A DNA stretch of 64,000 nt from Mycobacterium branderi. Lineage in GTDB: Bacteria > Actinomycetota > Actinomycetes > Mycobacteriales > Mycobacteriaceae. This document shows positions 48,442-57,339 of the stretch, one piece after another; the first letter of the stretch is position 1, and each line of letters opens with the position of its first letter. The stretch spans positions 4,960,001 through 5,024,000 of the forward strand of contig NZ_AP022606.1 of the NCBI RefSeq assembly GCF_010728725.1. Reading direction: 5' to 3'. Made by a program: the position numbers and the translations under genes. The notes under the pieces were generated by a model. It searched no databases, was not told the DNA's origin, and saw only the letters and a program-made list of their open reading frames with translations.

Positions 48442-49218
48442 ATGAACGCATTCGTCCCCGACCTCCCCGATCCCGTGCTGACGCTGACCGGCGAACGCAC
48501 GATCCCGGGCCTGGACGTGGAGAACTACTGGTTTCGCCGCCACGAGGTGGTGTACGAGCGGCTCGCGCCGCACTGCGCGGGCCGCGACGTGCTGGAAGCC
48601 GGCTGCGGCGAGGGCTACGGCGCCGATCTGATCGCCGGGGTGGCTCGCCGCGTGATCGCGGTTGACTACGACGAGCCCACGGTGGCCCACGTCCGCGCCC
48701 GCTACCCGCGGGTGAAGGTGGAGCACGGCAACCTCAGTCAGCTGCCGCTGCCCGATGCGTCGGTGGACGTCGTGGTCAACTTCCAGGTCATCGAGCATCT
48801 CTGGGACCAGGCGCAGTTCGTCGCCGAATGTGCGCGGGTGCTGCGGCCGTCCGGTTTGCTGATGGTGTCCACGCCCAACCGGATCACGTTTTCGCCGGGC
48901 CGCGATACCCCGATCAATCCGTTCCACACCCGCGAACTGAACGCCGACGAGCTGACCGGGCTTCTGGTCGACGCCGGATTCGGCTCGGTGTCGCTGAGCG
49001 GGGTTTTTCACGGCCCCCGACTGGCCGAGATGGACGCCCGGCACGGCGGCTCGATCATCGACGCGCAGGTGGCGCGGGCGGTGGCCGACGCACCCTGGCC
49101 GGCAGAGCTGCTGGCCGACGTCGCCGCGGTGACCACCGCGGACTTCGACCTCGTCGACGCCGCCGACCGCGACATCGATGACAGCCTCGATCTGGTCGCA
49201 ATTGCGGTGCGCCCGTGA
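48442..49218 (+). CDS. SAM-dependent methyltransferase, MGLP cluster (Rv3030 homologue)
   Basis: A 258-residue class I methyltransferase: SAM motif VLEAGCGEGYGADLIA (about 50-65), acidic VDYDEPT, and VVVNFQVIEHLWD. Orthologue of Rv3030, which belongs to the 6-O-methylglucose lipopolysaccharide cluster and is thought to methylate glucose units. GTGA overlap with the GH57 gene places them in one operon. Confidence 0.87.
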   Translation: MNAFVPDLPDPVLTLTGERTIPGLDVENYWFRRHEVVYERLAPHCAGRDVLEAGCGEGYGADLIAGVARRVIAVDYDEPTVAHVRARYPRVKVEHGNLSQLPLPDASVDVVVNFQVIEHLWDQAQFVAECARVLRPSGLLMVSTPNRITFSPGRDTPINPFHTRELNADELTGLLVDAGFGSVSLSGVFHGPRLAEMDARHGGSIIDAQVARAVADAPWPAELLADVAAVTTADFDLVDAADRDIDDSLDLVAIAVRP

Positions 49219-50738
49219 CGAATCGGGTGCCGGGCATGTTCACGCTGGTGCTGCACACGCACCTGCCGTGGCTGGCCCACCACGGCCGCTGGCCGGTCGG
49301 CGAGGAATGGCTCTACCAGTCGTGGTCGGCCGCCTATCTGCCGCTGCTGCGGGTACTGCACACCCTGGCCGCCGAGGACCGGCGCGGCGTAATCACGCTG
49401 GGCATGACGCCGGTGGTGACGGCGCAGCTCGACGACCCGTACTGCCTCGACGGCATGTACCACTGGCTGGCCAACTGGCAACTGCGCGCCACCGAGGCCA
49501 CGACGCTGCCGGAGCCGTTGCGCGCGTTCGGAATTCGCGAGCGCGCCGAAGCGGACCACGCTCTCGAGGATTTCGCCACGCTGTGGCACCACGGCGGCAG
49601 CCCGCTGCTGCGCGGCCTGATCGACGCCGGCACGGTGGAATTGCTCGGCGGCCCGCTGGCCCACCCGTTCCAGCCACTGCTGGCGCCGCGGCTGCGCGAA
49701 TTCGCCCTGCGCGAAGGCCTGGCCGACGCCCGGCAACGCGTGGCCCACACCCCCACCGGGATCTGGGCGCCAGAGTGCGCCTATGCCCCGGGCATGGAAA
49801 ACGACTATGCCGCAGCAGAAGTCGGCCATTTCATGGTCGACGGCCCGTCGTTGCACGGCGACACCGCGCTGGGCCGGCCGGTCGGCGCGACCGACGTGGT
49901 GGCGTTCGGCCGCGATCTGCAGGTGAGCTACCGGGTGTGGTCGCCGAAATCCGGCTACCCCGGCCATGCCGCCTACCGCGACTTCCACACCTACGACCAC
50001 CGCACCGGCCTGAAGCCGGCCCGGGTCACCGGTCGCAACGTGCCGTCGGACGCCAAGGCGCCCTACGACCCCGAGCGGGCCGATCGCGCGGTCGACAGCC
50101 ACGTCGCCGATTTCGTCGACGTGGTCCGCGCGCGGCTGACGAGTGAGTCCGAGCGGATCGGCCGACCGGCGCACGTTGTCGCCGCCTTCGACACCGAATT
50201 GTTCGGCCACTGGTGGTACGAGGGTCCGGTGTGGCTGCAGCGGGTGCTGCGCGCGCTGCCGGAGGCCGGGGTTCGGGTCGGCACTCTGAGCGACGCGATC
50301 GCCGGTGGCTTCGTCGGCGAGGCGGTCGAATTACCGCCCAGCTCTTGGGGTTCCGGCAAAGACTGGCAGGTGTGGGCCGGCGAGAAGGTGGCCGATCTGG
50401 TGCAGCTCAACACCGAAGTGGTCGACACCGCGCTCAGCACCGTAGACAAGGCGCTGACCCAGACGGCGTCGCTGGACGGCCCGATCCCCCGCGACCAGAT
50501 TGCCGATCAGATCCTGCGCGAGACGCTGCTGACGGTGTCCAGCGACTGGCCGTTCATGGTCAGCAAGGACTCCGCGGCCGACTATGCCCGCTACCGGGCA
50601 CACCTGCACGCGCACGCCACCCGGGAGATCGCCGATGCGCTGGCGTCGGGCCGCCGGGAGGTTGCGCAGCGGCTGGCCGACGGGTGGAACCGCGCCGACG
50701 GGCTGTTCGGCGCGCTGGACGCGCGGAGGCTGCCATGA
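49215..50738 (+). CDS. GH57-family 1,4-alpha-glucan branching enzyme-like
   Basis: A 507-residue glycoside hydrolase family 57 enzyme. Start motif TLVLHTHLPWL; nucleophile glutamate near residue 187 in WAPECAY and the general acid aspartate near 326 in FDTELFGHWWYEG. C-terminal DUF1957-like helical part (WPFMVSKDSAADYA). Orthologue of Rv3031, proposed to branch the glucan of methylglucose lipopolysaccharides. Starts GTG 49215, coupled to the methyltransferase. Confidence 0.93.
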   Translation: MTNRVPGMFTLVLHTHLPWLAHHGRWPVGEEWLYQSWSAAYLPLLRVLHTLAAEDRRGVITLGMTPVVTAQLDDPYCLDGMYHWLANWQLRATEATTLPEPLRAFGIRERAEADHALEDFATLWHHGGSPLLRGLIDAGTVELLGGPLAHPFQPLLAPRLREFALREGLADARQRVAHTPTGIWAPECAYAPGMENDYAAAEVGHFMVDGPSLHGDTALGRPVGATDVVAFGRDLQVSYRVWSPKSGYPGHAAYRDFHTYDHRTGLKPARVTGRNVPSDAKAPYDPERADRAVDSHVADFVDVVRARLTSESERIGRPAHVVAAFDTELFGHWWYEGPVWLQRVLRALPEAGVRVGTLSDAIAGGFVGEAVELPPSSWGSGKDWQVWAGEKVADLVQLNTEVVDTALSTVDKALTQTASLDGPIPRDQIADQILRETLLTVSSDWPFMVSKDSAADYARYRAHLHAHATREIADALASGRREVAQRLADGWNRADGLFGALDARRLP

Positions 50739-50752
50739 CATTTCTCCTTCTC

Positions 50753-50814
50753 CGCGAGCGTGCGTTTCTGCGCGCCGACACGCCCTCGCGGGCGGCATTC
50801 TGTGCACGCTCGCG
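50753..50814. repeat. Long hairpin within the MGLP operon
   Basis: CGCGAGCGTGC (50753-50763) pairs perfectly with GCACGCTCGCG (50804-50814) between the GH57 stop and the glycosyltransferase start. A hairpin inside a co-directional operon suggests mRNA processing, stability or partial attenuation. Same architecture as the other four long hairpins. Confidence 0.7.
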
Positions 50815-50832
50815 CCAAAGGTGGCCCGCCGC

Positions 50833-52056
50833 ATGAAAATCCTGATGGTCTCCTGGGAGTACCCGCCGGTGGTGATCGGCGGGCTGGGCCGCCACGTCCA
50901 TCACCTGGCCACGGCGCTGGCCGCGGCCGGCCACGAGGTCGTCGTGCTGTCGCGTCGCCCGACGGGCACCGACCCGAGCACGCACCCGTCGTCGGATGAG
51001 ATCAGCGAGGGCGTGCGGGTAGTCGCCGCAGCGCAGGACCCGCACGAGTTCACCTTTGCCAACGACATGATGGCCTGGACCCTGGCAATGGGCCACGCCA
51101 TGATCCGGGCCGGCCTGGCGCTGGACTTCACCCCCGACGTGGTGCACGCGCACGACTGGCTAGTGGCGCATCCGGCGATTACGTTAGCCGAATACTTCGA
51201 CGTGCCAATGGTTTCCACGATCCATGCCACCGAAGCCGGTCGACACTCCGGGTGGGTGTCCGGCCCGATCAGCAGGCAAGTCCACGCCGTCGAATCATGG
51301 CTGGTGCGCGAATCCGATTCGCTGATCACATGTTCGACGTCGATGAGCGACGAGATCACCGAGCTGTTCGGGCCGGGACTGGCCGAGATCACCGTGATCC
51401 GCAACGGAATCGACGCCGCCCGTTGGCCATTCGCGCCGCGGCGTAGCCGTACCGGCCCGCCGGAACTGCTGTATGTCGGTCGGCTGGAATACGAGAAGGG
51501 CGTGCACGACGCGATCGCCGCGCTGCCCCGCATTCGACGCACCCATCCCGGTACCACGCTGACCATCGCCGGTGAGGGCACCCAGCAAGAGTGGCTCGTC
51601 GAGCAGGCCCGTCAGCACCGGGTGCTCAGAGCCACCAGGTTCGCCGGGCGGCTCGACCACGACGACCTGCTGGCCGCGCTGCACCGCGCCGACGCCGCGG
51701 TGCTGCCCAGCCACTACGAGCCGTTCGGGCTCGCCGCCCTGGAAGCCGCCGCGGCCGGCACGCCGCTGGTGACAACGAACATCGGCGGCCTGGGCGAGGC
51801 AGTGATCAACGGGCAAACCGGGATGTCCTTCCCGCCGCGCGACGTGGCCCGGCTTGCCAGCGCGGTCCGCAAGGTGCTCGACGACCCCGCCGCCGCACAG
51901 CGTCGCGCGTACGCCGCGCGAGAACGGCTCACCGCCGACTTCGACTGGCACACCGTGGCCGGGGAAACCGCGCAGGTATACCTGGCGGCCAAGCGTCGCG
52001 AACGCCAGCCGCTGCCGAGGTTGCCGATCATCGAGCACGCGCTGCCGGACCGCTGA
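50833..52056 (+). CDS. GT4-family alpha-1,4-glucosyltransferase (Rv3032 homologue)
   Basis: A 407-residue GT-B retaining glucosyltransferase. N-terminal MVSWEYPPVVIGGLGRHVHHL is the acceptor-side glycine loop; the donor-binding E-x7-E is Glu296 to Glu304 in HYEPFGLAALEAAAAGTPLV. Orthologue of Rv3032, which elongates methylglucose lipopolysaccharide and contributes to capsular glucan. ATG 50833 starts the conserved fold; the longer frame is not conserved. Confidence 0.94.
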   Translation: MKILMVSWEYPPVVIGGLGRHVHHLATALAAAGHEVVVLSRRPTGTDPSTHPSSDEISEGVRVVAAAQDPHEFTFANDMMAWTLAMGHAMIRAGLALDFTPDVVHAHDWLVAHPAITLAEYFDVPMVSTIHATEAGRHSGWVSGPISRQVHAVESWLVRESDSLITCSTSMSDEITELFGPGLAEITVIRNGIDAARWPFAPRRSRTGPPELLYVGRLEYEKGVHDAIAALPRIRRTHPGTTLTIAGEGTQQEWLVEQARQHRVLRATRFAGRLDHDDLLAALHRADAAVLPSHYEPFGLAALEAAAAGTPLVTTNIGGLGEAVINGQTGMSFPPRDVARLASAVRKVLDDPAAAQRRAYAARERLTADFDWHTVAGETAQVYLAAKRRERQPLPRLPIIEHALPDR

Positions 52057-52057
52057 A

Positions 52058-52540
52058 TCACGGCGCGCCCAGATCGGCCTGGAACGCGCGCATCGCCGCG
52101 ATCAGCGCGTTGAAAACCCGGTGGGCGGCGGCCAACTCGGCGTCGGGCAACCCTGCGAGCGCCGCGTGGGTGTGTTGGCGCAGCGGGGTGAAAAACGAAC
52201 GGGCGGTGGCGAGGCCGGCCGGGGCGTAGCGGAGCACGACTTTGCGCCGGTCGGCGGGATGGGACTCTCGGCGGATGTGCCCGGAGTCGATCAGTCGGTC
52301 CACCATGTACGTGATCGCGGCACCGGACAAGCCCATCCGGTCTCGAAGTTCTCCGGAAGTGATTGGCGCCCCGGCTGTTTCGGCAACCATGATGTGCAGC
52401 AGCGCGCGGAAATCGGCGATCCGGACGCCCTGCGACCGGGAAAACAACTGGCCGATCTGATCGGATTCGCTCGTCAGGGCCCGTAGGTCGGCCGAGATCA
52501 GCGATTCCAGTTCTTCGCGGCTGTCGAGTTGCTCATCCAT
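52058..52540 (-). CDS. MarR-family transcriptional regulator
   Basis: A 160-residue winged-helix regulator. ITSGELRDRMGLSGAAITYMVDRLIDSGHIRRESHPADRRKVVL spans the recognition helix and wing (D-R-R signature). ATG 52540 is preceded by GGAGGG, unlike the upstream start. Divergent from the MmpL-like gene; a dyad lies between them. Ligand unknown. Confidence 0.9.
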   Translation of the reverse strand: MDEQLDSREELESLISADLRALTSESDQIGQLFSRSQGVRIADFRALLHIMVAETAGAPITSGELRDRMGLSGAAITYMVDRLIDSGHIRRESHPADRRKVVLRYAPAGLATARSFFTPLRQHTHAALAGLPDAELAAAHRVFNALIAAMRAFQADLGAP

Positions 52541-52567
52541 GACCCTCCGCAGCATAACCCCATATCT

Positions 52568-52596
52568 TTCAGTTGCTTAACCATTAAGTTGCTGAA
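52568..52596. promoter_or_regulatory. Candidate MarR operator
   Basis: TTCAG-N3-CTTAA (52568-52580) and TTAAG-N3-CTGAA (52584-52596) are an inverted pair around a 3-base centre, overlapping the probable start region of mmpL. MarR proteins typically bind such AT-rich dyads at divergent promoters. Confidence 0.55.
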
Positions 52597-52604
52597 ATTC
52601 TGGG

Positions 52605-54653
52605 GTGGTGACCTGGGACCGTCTCGCCGCCGCGGTGACCCGTCGCCGTTCCTGGCTGATCACCCTCGGAGCGGTCGTGCTCGGCGCCGGTTTCACGGCG
52701 ATGGGCGGGGCGAACAGCGCGGCCGGACAGGCCCCTGTGTCGCTACCACCGGGCTCCGAATCCGCGCGTGCTGAGGCCCTGGCGGCCCAGTTCCCGGGTG
52801 GTGACCGCACGTCCGCGATCTTGGTGGTCACCCGCTCGGACGGCACCAGCCTGGGCGCGCCCGACGTGGCGGCCGCTGATCAGGCCCGCGCCCGGATGCA
52901 GGCGGTAATGGGCCCCGATCCCGGGCCGCCGATGACGGTGTCGGCCGACGGGAAGGCCGTCGTCGGAGTGGTGCCGCTCAGTGCCGAGTTGACCGGTCTG
53001 GCCCTCGACGACACGGTGGCGGCCCTGCGCAGCGCCGCGGCCACCGGCCTGCCGCCGGACCTCCGAGCCCACGTCACCGGCGGGCCGGCGTTCGGCGCCG
53101 ACATCGCCAACGCGTTCGCCGGCGCCAACATCACGCTGTTGGCGGTCACGGCGTCGGTGGTGGCTCTGTTGCTCATCGCCACCTACCGTTCCCCCGTGCT
53201 GTGGCTGGTGCCGCTGGGGGTCATCGCATTCGCCGACCGCGTCGCGACGGCGGTCGGCACTGCAGTGGCCGGCCCGACCGGGCTGAGGTTCGACGGCTCC
53301 ACCGCCGGGATCACGAGCGTGCTGGTGTTCGGCGCCGGCACCAACTATGCGCTGCTGCTGATTTCGCGTTACCGCGAAGAGCTTCGCCGCAACGCCGACC
53401 ACCGCGCGGCCCTGCGCCGCGCGGTGCGCAGAGCCGCGCCCGCCATCGTCGCCAGCAACGCGACCGTGGTGCTGGGGCTGCTGACCCTGCTGCTCGCCGC
53501 GACGCCGAGTACCCGCAGTCTGGGAGTGCTGGCGGCGTGCGGCCTGGCGGTCGCGGCGGTGTCGGTGCTGCTGGTGTTGCCGCCGCTGCTGGCAATGTGT
53601 GGGCCCCGGCTGTTTTGGCCGCTGATCCCTCGCCCGGGCGACGACCGGGCGATCGGTTCCCGGCCCTGGCATCGGATGGCCGAGTCGGTTGCGCGACGTC
53701 CGGCACTGGTCGCCGTAGTCGCGATCGCGGCACTGGCCGTGATGGCCACCGGGCTGCTTGGCATACGGATCGGCCTGTCGCAGACGGAGCAATTCCGGGG
53801 CAAGGCCGACTCGGTGACCGGTTTTGACGTCCTCGCCCACCACTTTCCCGCCGGCCTGGCCAACCCAACCATGGTGATCGCCGCCACCGCCCACAAACCC
53901 CAAGTGCAGCAAGCGATCAACACAACAGCCGGGGTGGCGTCGGCAACCGCGTCGAATTCACCGACCGCGTTGACACAGTGGTCGCTGGTGATCAACGCGG
54001 CGCCGGCGTCTGATGACGCATTCAAAATTATTGCAGCGCTGCGTGATTCGGTGAAAAAAGCAGACCCTGATGCCGTGGTGGGCGGCGCCGACGCGCAGGC
54101 CCTCGACATTCGCGATGCGGCCGAGCGTGACCGGCTGGTGCTGATTCCGGCCATCCTGGCGGTCATCGTGATGGTGCTCTACGCCTTGCTGCGATCGGTG
54201 CTCGCGCCGCCGACTTTGCTCGCGGCCACAATTCTGGGTGCCCTCGCAGCGCTGGGATTGGGCGGTTGGGCCAGTCTGCGGGTGTTCAGCTTCCCGGCGC
54301 TGGATAACAGCACGCCGTTGTTCGCGTTCATGTTCCTGGCTGCTCTGGGGGTCGACTACACGATCTTCCTGGTCATCCGTGCCCGCGAGGAGGCCGCCGG
54401 CCACGGTGCCTGCGACGGCATGATCCGTGCGGTGTCGTCGACCGGCGGCGTGATCACCAGTGCAGGAATCGTTTTGGCGGCGGTGTTCTGCGTGCTCGGA
54501 GTGCTGCCGCTGATTGTGCTGACACAGCTGGGCATCATCGTCGGACTCGGGATCCTGCTCGACACGTTCGTCGTGCGCACTCTGGTGATCCCCGCCCTGT
54601 TCGCGTTGATCGGCGACCGCATCTGGTGGCCCACCGACCCCGCTCGCAACTAA
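52605..54653 (+). CDS. MmpL/RND-family transporter, compact form
   Basis: A 682-residue RND-type protein with two MMPL domains. TM1 is near 18-38; the first five-helix bundle follows a periplasmic domain (about 40-175) and the second starts near 360. YRSPVLWLVPLGVIAFADRVATAV and FAFMFLAALGVDYTIFLV are typical, including Asp in the second TM10-like helix. Shorter than lipid-exporting MmpL3/8, so more like MmpS-independent drug exporters. GTG 52605 with no clear Shine-Dalgarno; may be leaderless. Followed by tspO after 16 bases. Confidence 0.87.
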   Translation: MVTWDRLAAAVTRRRSWLITLGAVVLGAGFTAMGGANSAAGQAPVSLPPGSESARAEALAAQFPGGDRTSAILVVTRSDGTSLGAPDVAAADQARARMQAVMGPDPGPPMTVSADGKAVVGVVPLSAELTGLALDDTVAALRSAAATGLPPDLRAHVTGGPAFGADIANAFAGANITLLAVTASVVALLLIATYRSPVLWLVPLGVIAFADRVATAVGTAVAGPTGLRFDGSTAGITSVLVFGAGTNYALLLISRYREELRRNADHRAALRRAVRRAAPAIVASNATVVLGLLTLLLAATPSTRSLGVLAACGLAVAAVSVLLVLPPLLAMCGPRLFWPLIPRPGDDRAIGSRPWHRMAESVARRPALVAVVAIAALAVMATGLLGIRIGLSQTEQFRGKADSVTGFDVLAHHFPAGLANPTMVIAATAHKPQVQQAINTTAGVASATASNSPTALTQWSLVINAAPASDDAFKIIAALRDSVKKADPDAVVGGADAQALDIRDAAERDRLVLIPAILAVIVMVLYALLRSVLAPPTLLAATILGALAALGLGGWASLRVFSFPALDNSTPLFAFMFLAALGVDYTIFLVIRAREEAAGHGACDGMIRAVSSTGGVITSAGIVLAAVFCVLGVLPLIVLTQLGIIVGLGILLDTFVVRTLVIPALFALIGDRIWWPTDPARN

Positions 54654-54669
54654 ACCGAAAGGGAGACAG

Positions 54670-55149
54670 ATGAATAAGCCCACACTGGTTGCGACGTCGC
54701 TGGCCGTCGCCGCAGCCGCCGGTAGCGGAAGCCTCGCCAGCCGGTCCCGCGTCGCGGGGTGGTATGCGCGGCTGCGCAAGCCGGCCTATGTGCCGCCAAG
54801 CCCGGTCTTCCCGGCGGCCTGGAGCGCGCTGTACACCGACATCGCGGCCACCTCTGCGCTGGCCGTTGACCGCTTGCGTCGGGCCGGACGCCGCGACGAT
54901 GCCCGCCGCTACGCGATCGCCTTGGGTCTCAATCTGTTTCTCAACGCGGGGTGGAGTTGGCTGTTCTTCCGTTTCGGGCGGCTCGGCGCCTCTGCCGTCG
55001 GCGCCGCCGCGCTGACAGCCAGCAGCGCCGACTTGGTGCGCAGGACCGCCCAAGCCGATCCGCGGGCCGCACTCGCCCTGTCGCCCTACCCACTCTGGTG
55101 TGCCTTCGCTACCGCCATGTCCACCGATATCTGGCGACTCAACCGCTAA
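54670..55149 (+). CDS. TspO/MBR family tryptophan-rich sensory protein
   Basis: A 159-residue, five-helix TspO-type membrane protein. WYARLRKPAYVPPSPVFPAAWSALYTDIAATSALAVDRL contains the family's Pro/Trp-rich loop, and LNLFLNAGWSWLFF the conserved Trp pair. TspO proteins bind porphyrins and cholesterol-like ligands and respond to oxygen or light. AAAGGGAGA precedes the ATG. The stop TAA and the photolyase ATG share TAAATG with no gap, so the two are coupled. Confidence 0.9.
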   Translation: MNKPTLVATSLAVAAAAGSGSLASRSRVAGWYARLRKPAYVPPSPVFPAAWSALYTDIAATSALAVDRLRRAGRRDDARRYAIALGLNLFLNAGWSWLFFRFGRLGASAVGAAALTASSADLVRRTAQADPRAALALSPYPLWCAFATAMSTDIWRLNR

Positions 55150-56490
55150 ATGCCCACGCTGCTGTGGTTTCGCCGCGATCTGCGGCTGCACGATCTGCCC
55201 CCGTTGTTGGAGGCGGCCGACGCTGGCGACGAGGTGCTGGCCTGCTTCGTTGTCGATCCGCGCCTGGAGGCCTCACCCGCCCGGCGCCGTTTGCAGTTCC
55301 TGTGCGACTCGCTTCGGCAGTTACGCGACGGCCTCGACGGCCGGCTGCTGGTGACCAGTGGCCGGCCAGAAGAGCGGATTCCCCTTATTGCCAAGGAAAT
55401 TGCAGCGTCGTCGGTGCATGTGTCAGCGGACTTCACGCCGTTCGGGTGGCGCCGCGACGGGCGGGTGAGCGAGGCGCTGGGCAACGTTCCGTTGGTGGCC
55501 ACAGCATCGCCGTACCTGGTGTCACCGGGACGAGTCACCAAAAACGACGGCACACCGTATCGGGTGTTCACGCCCTTCCTGCGGAACTGGCGCGAGGCGG
55601 GATGGCCGCCACCGGCGCGGTCTGGCGTCGAATCGGCACGCTGGCTCGATCCGGGCCAGGTGGCCATCGAACGCTGCGAGATCCCGGATCCCGGTGTGAC
55701 GCTTGACCTCGCAGCCGGTGAAGCGGCTGCGCGACGGCAATGGGCGCGGTTTGTCCGTGACGGGATGGACCACTACGCGGAGGATCGCAACCGGCTCGAC
55801 CGCCACGGCACCAGTCGCATGTCGGCCCATCTGAAATTCGGCACGATTCACCCGCGGACCATGGCGGCCGACCTTGATCTTCGTCGCAGCGGGCCGAAAG
55901 CCTATCTGCGCCAATTGGCTTTCCGCGACTTCTACGCTGCCGTGCTCCATCACTGGCCGGCCAGCGCCTGGCGTAACTGGAACCGCGGTTTCGACTCCAT
56001 CCAAACCGACACCGGGACGGAGGCGGAACGCCGCTTCGATGCGTGGAAAGCCGGCCAGACCGGATTCCCGCTTGTCGACGCCGGCATGCGTCAGCTCCGC
56101 GACACCGGATTCATGCCGAACCGCATGCGGATGGTCGTCGCGTCGTTTCTGGTGAAGGACCTGCACCTGCCTTGGCAGTGGGGTGCCCGGTGGTTTCTCG
56201 AGCAGCTGGTCGACGGCGACATGGCCAACAACCAGCACGGCTGGCAGTGGTGTGCGGGAAGCGGCACCGACGCGGCACCGTACTTCCGGGTCTTCAATCC
56301 CGTCGCACAGGCCGAAAAGTTCGACCCCGCAGGCGATTACGTCCGACGCTGGGTCCCGGAGTTGGCCACTGCCCAGGACGCCCACCTACGGCGGGGCCAG
56401 CGCCCGCCCGGATACCCGCCGCCCATCGTCGACCACGGCGCCGAGCGCGTCGAAGCGCTGCGCCGCTATCGGCGCATCTCCGAGGGCTAG
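55150..56490 (+). CDS. phr: Deoxyribodipyrimidine photo-lyase (cryptochrome/photolyase family)
   Basis: A 446-residue CPD photolyase-type flavoprotein that repairs UV pyrimidine dimers with blue light. LWFRRDLRLHDLPPL is the antenna-domain start; FAD-binding region DAGMRQLRDTGFMPNRMRMVVASFLVKDL and HGWQWCAGSGTDAAPYFRVFNP are canonical, with conserved tryptophans WQW. M. tuberculosis has no photolyase, so this is an environmental trait. Operon partner of TspO. Overlaps the acetyltransferase gene tail to tail by 4 bases. Confidence 0.95.
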   Translation: MPTLLWFRRDLRLHDLPPLLEAADAGDEVLACFVVDPRLEASPARRRLQFLCDSLRQLRDGLDGRLLVTSGRPEERIPLIAKEIAASSVHVSADFTPFGWRRDGRVSEALGNVPLVATASPYLVSPGRVTKNDGTPYRVFTPFLRNWREAGWPPPARSGVESARWLDPGQVAIERCEIPDPGVTLDLAAGEAAARRQWARFVRDGMDHYAEDRNRLDRHGTSRMSAHLKFGTIHPRTMAADLDLRRSGPKAYLRQLAFRDFYAAVLHHWPASAWRNWNRGFDSIQTDTGTEAERRFDAWKAGQTGFPLVDAGMRQLRDTGFMPNRMRMVVASFLVKDLHLPWQWGARWFLEQLVDGDMANNQHGWQWCAGSGTDAAPYFRVFNPVAQAEKFDPAGDYVRRWVPELATAQDAHLRRGQRPPGYPPPIVDHGAERVEALRRYRRISEG

Positions 56491-57224
56491 CGGCTCGCCT
56501 TTTTGCGTTCGATGTCGGCCAGCGCCGCAGCCAACTCGGCTCGCTGGGCGGCCGACGTCTCCCACGCCAACTGACGGTTCTTGACCACCTTGGCCGGCGC
56601 GCCGACCGCGATCGAGTAGTCCGGGATGTTGCCCTTGACCACCGCATGCGATCCGAGCACGCAACCACGGCCGATGGTGGTGTTGCGCAACACCGTCACC
56701 TTGGCGGCAATCCAGGTGTCCGGCCCGATGCGGACCGGGCCCTTGACGATGCCCTGGTCCTTGATCGGCATCGTGATGTCGTCCATCCGGTGGTCGAAAT
56801 CGCAGATGTAGCACCAGTCGGCCATCAGCACCGAATCGCCGATCTCGATGTCGAGGTAGGTGTTGACGACGTTGTCGCGGCCCAGCACCACCTTGTCGCC
56901 GAACCGCAGCGAGCCCTCATGGGCGCGGATGGTGTTCTTGTCGCCGATGTGGACCCAGCGACCGATCTCGAGCTGGGCCAGTTCCGGGGTGCAGTGGATC
57001 TCCACGCCCTTTCCGAGGAACACCATGCCGCGGGTGATGATGTGCGGGTTGGCGAGCTTGAACTTCAGCAACCGCCAGTAGCGCACCAGGTACCACGGGG
57101 TCCACGCGCGGTTCGCCAGCACCCACTTCAGCGACGCCAGCGTCAGGAACTTCGCCTGGCGTGGGTCACGCAGCCTCGATCCCCGCCACCGGCGATGCAG
57201 CGGTGCGCCCCACATGGTCGTCAT
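56487..57224 (-). CDS. Hexapeptide-repeat acetyltransferase (Rv3034c homologue)
   Basis: A 245-residue left-handed beta-helix transferase. Hexapeptide repeats run through VHIGDKNTIRA, VLGRDNVVNTYLDIEIGD, IGPDTWIAAKVTVLRNTTIGRGCVLGSHAVVKGNIPDYSIAVGAPAKVV. Orthologue of Rv3034c, a likely acetyl- or acyltransferase of the methylglucose polysaccharide cluster. ATG 57224 is the first Met consistent with the fold; the longer frame is antisense to the neighbouring lipoprotein. Confidence 0.88.
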   Translation of the reverse strand: MTTMWGAPLHRRWRGSRLRDPRQAKFLTLASLKWVLANRAWTPWYLVRYWRLLKFKLANPHIITRGMVFLGKGVEIHCTPELAQLEIGRWVHIGDKNTIRAHEGSLRFGDKVVLGRDNVVNTYLDIEIGDSVLMADWCYICDFDHRMDDITMPIKDQGIVKGPVRIGPDTWIAAKVTVLRNTTIGRGCVLGSHAVVKGNIPDYSIAVGAPAKVVKNRQLAWETSAAQRAELAAALADIERKKASR

Positions 57225-57339
57225 GGCCGCAGAGCTTAGTCCGGCGCCGATCCGGACCGCGGAGCGGTCTGAGGAGACGCCACCCGCTACTCTCGGCAGC
57301 GTGTTCTGGCGCACGCCCTTTCTGCCGAGTGGGCGGCTT

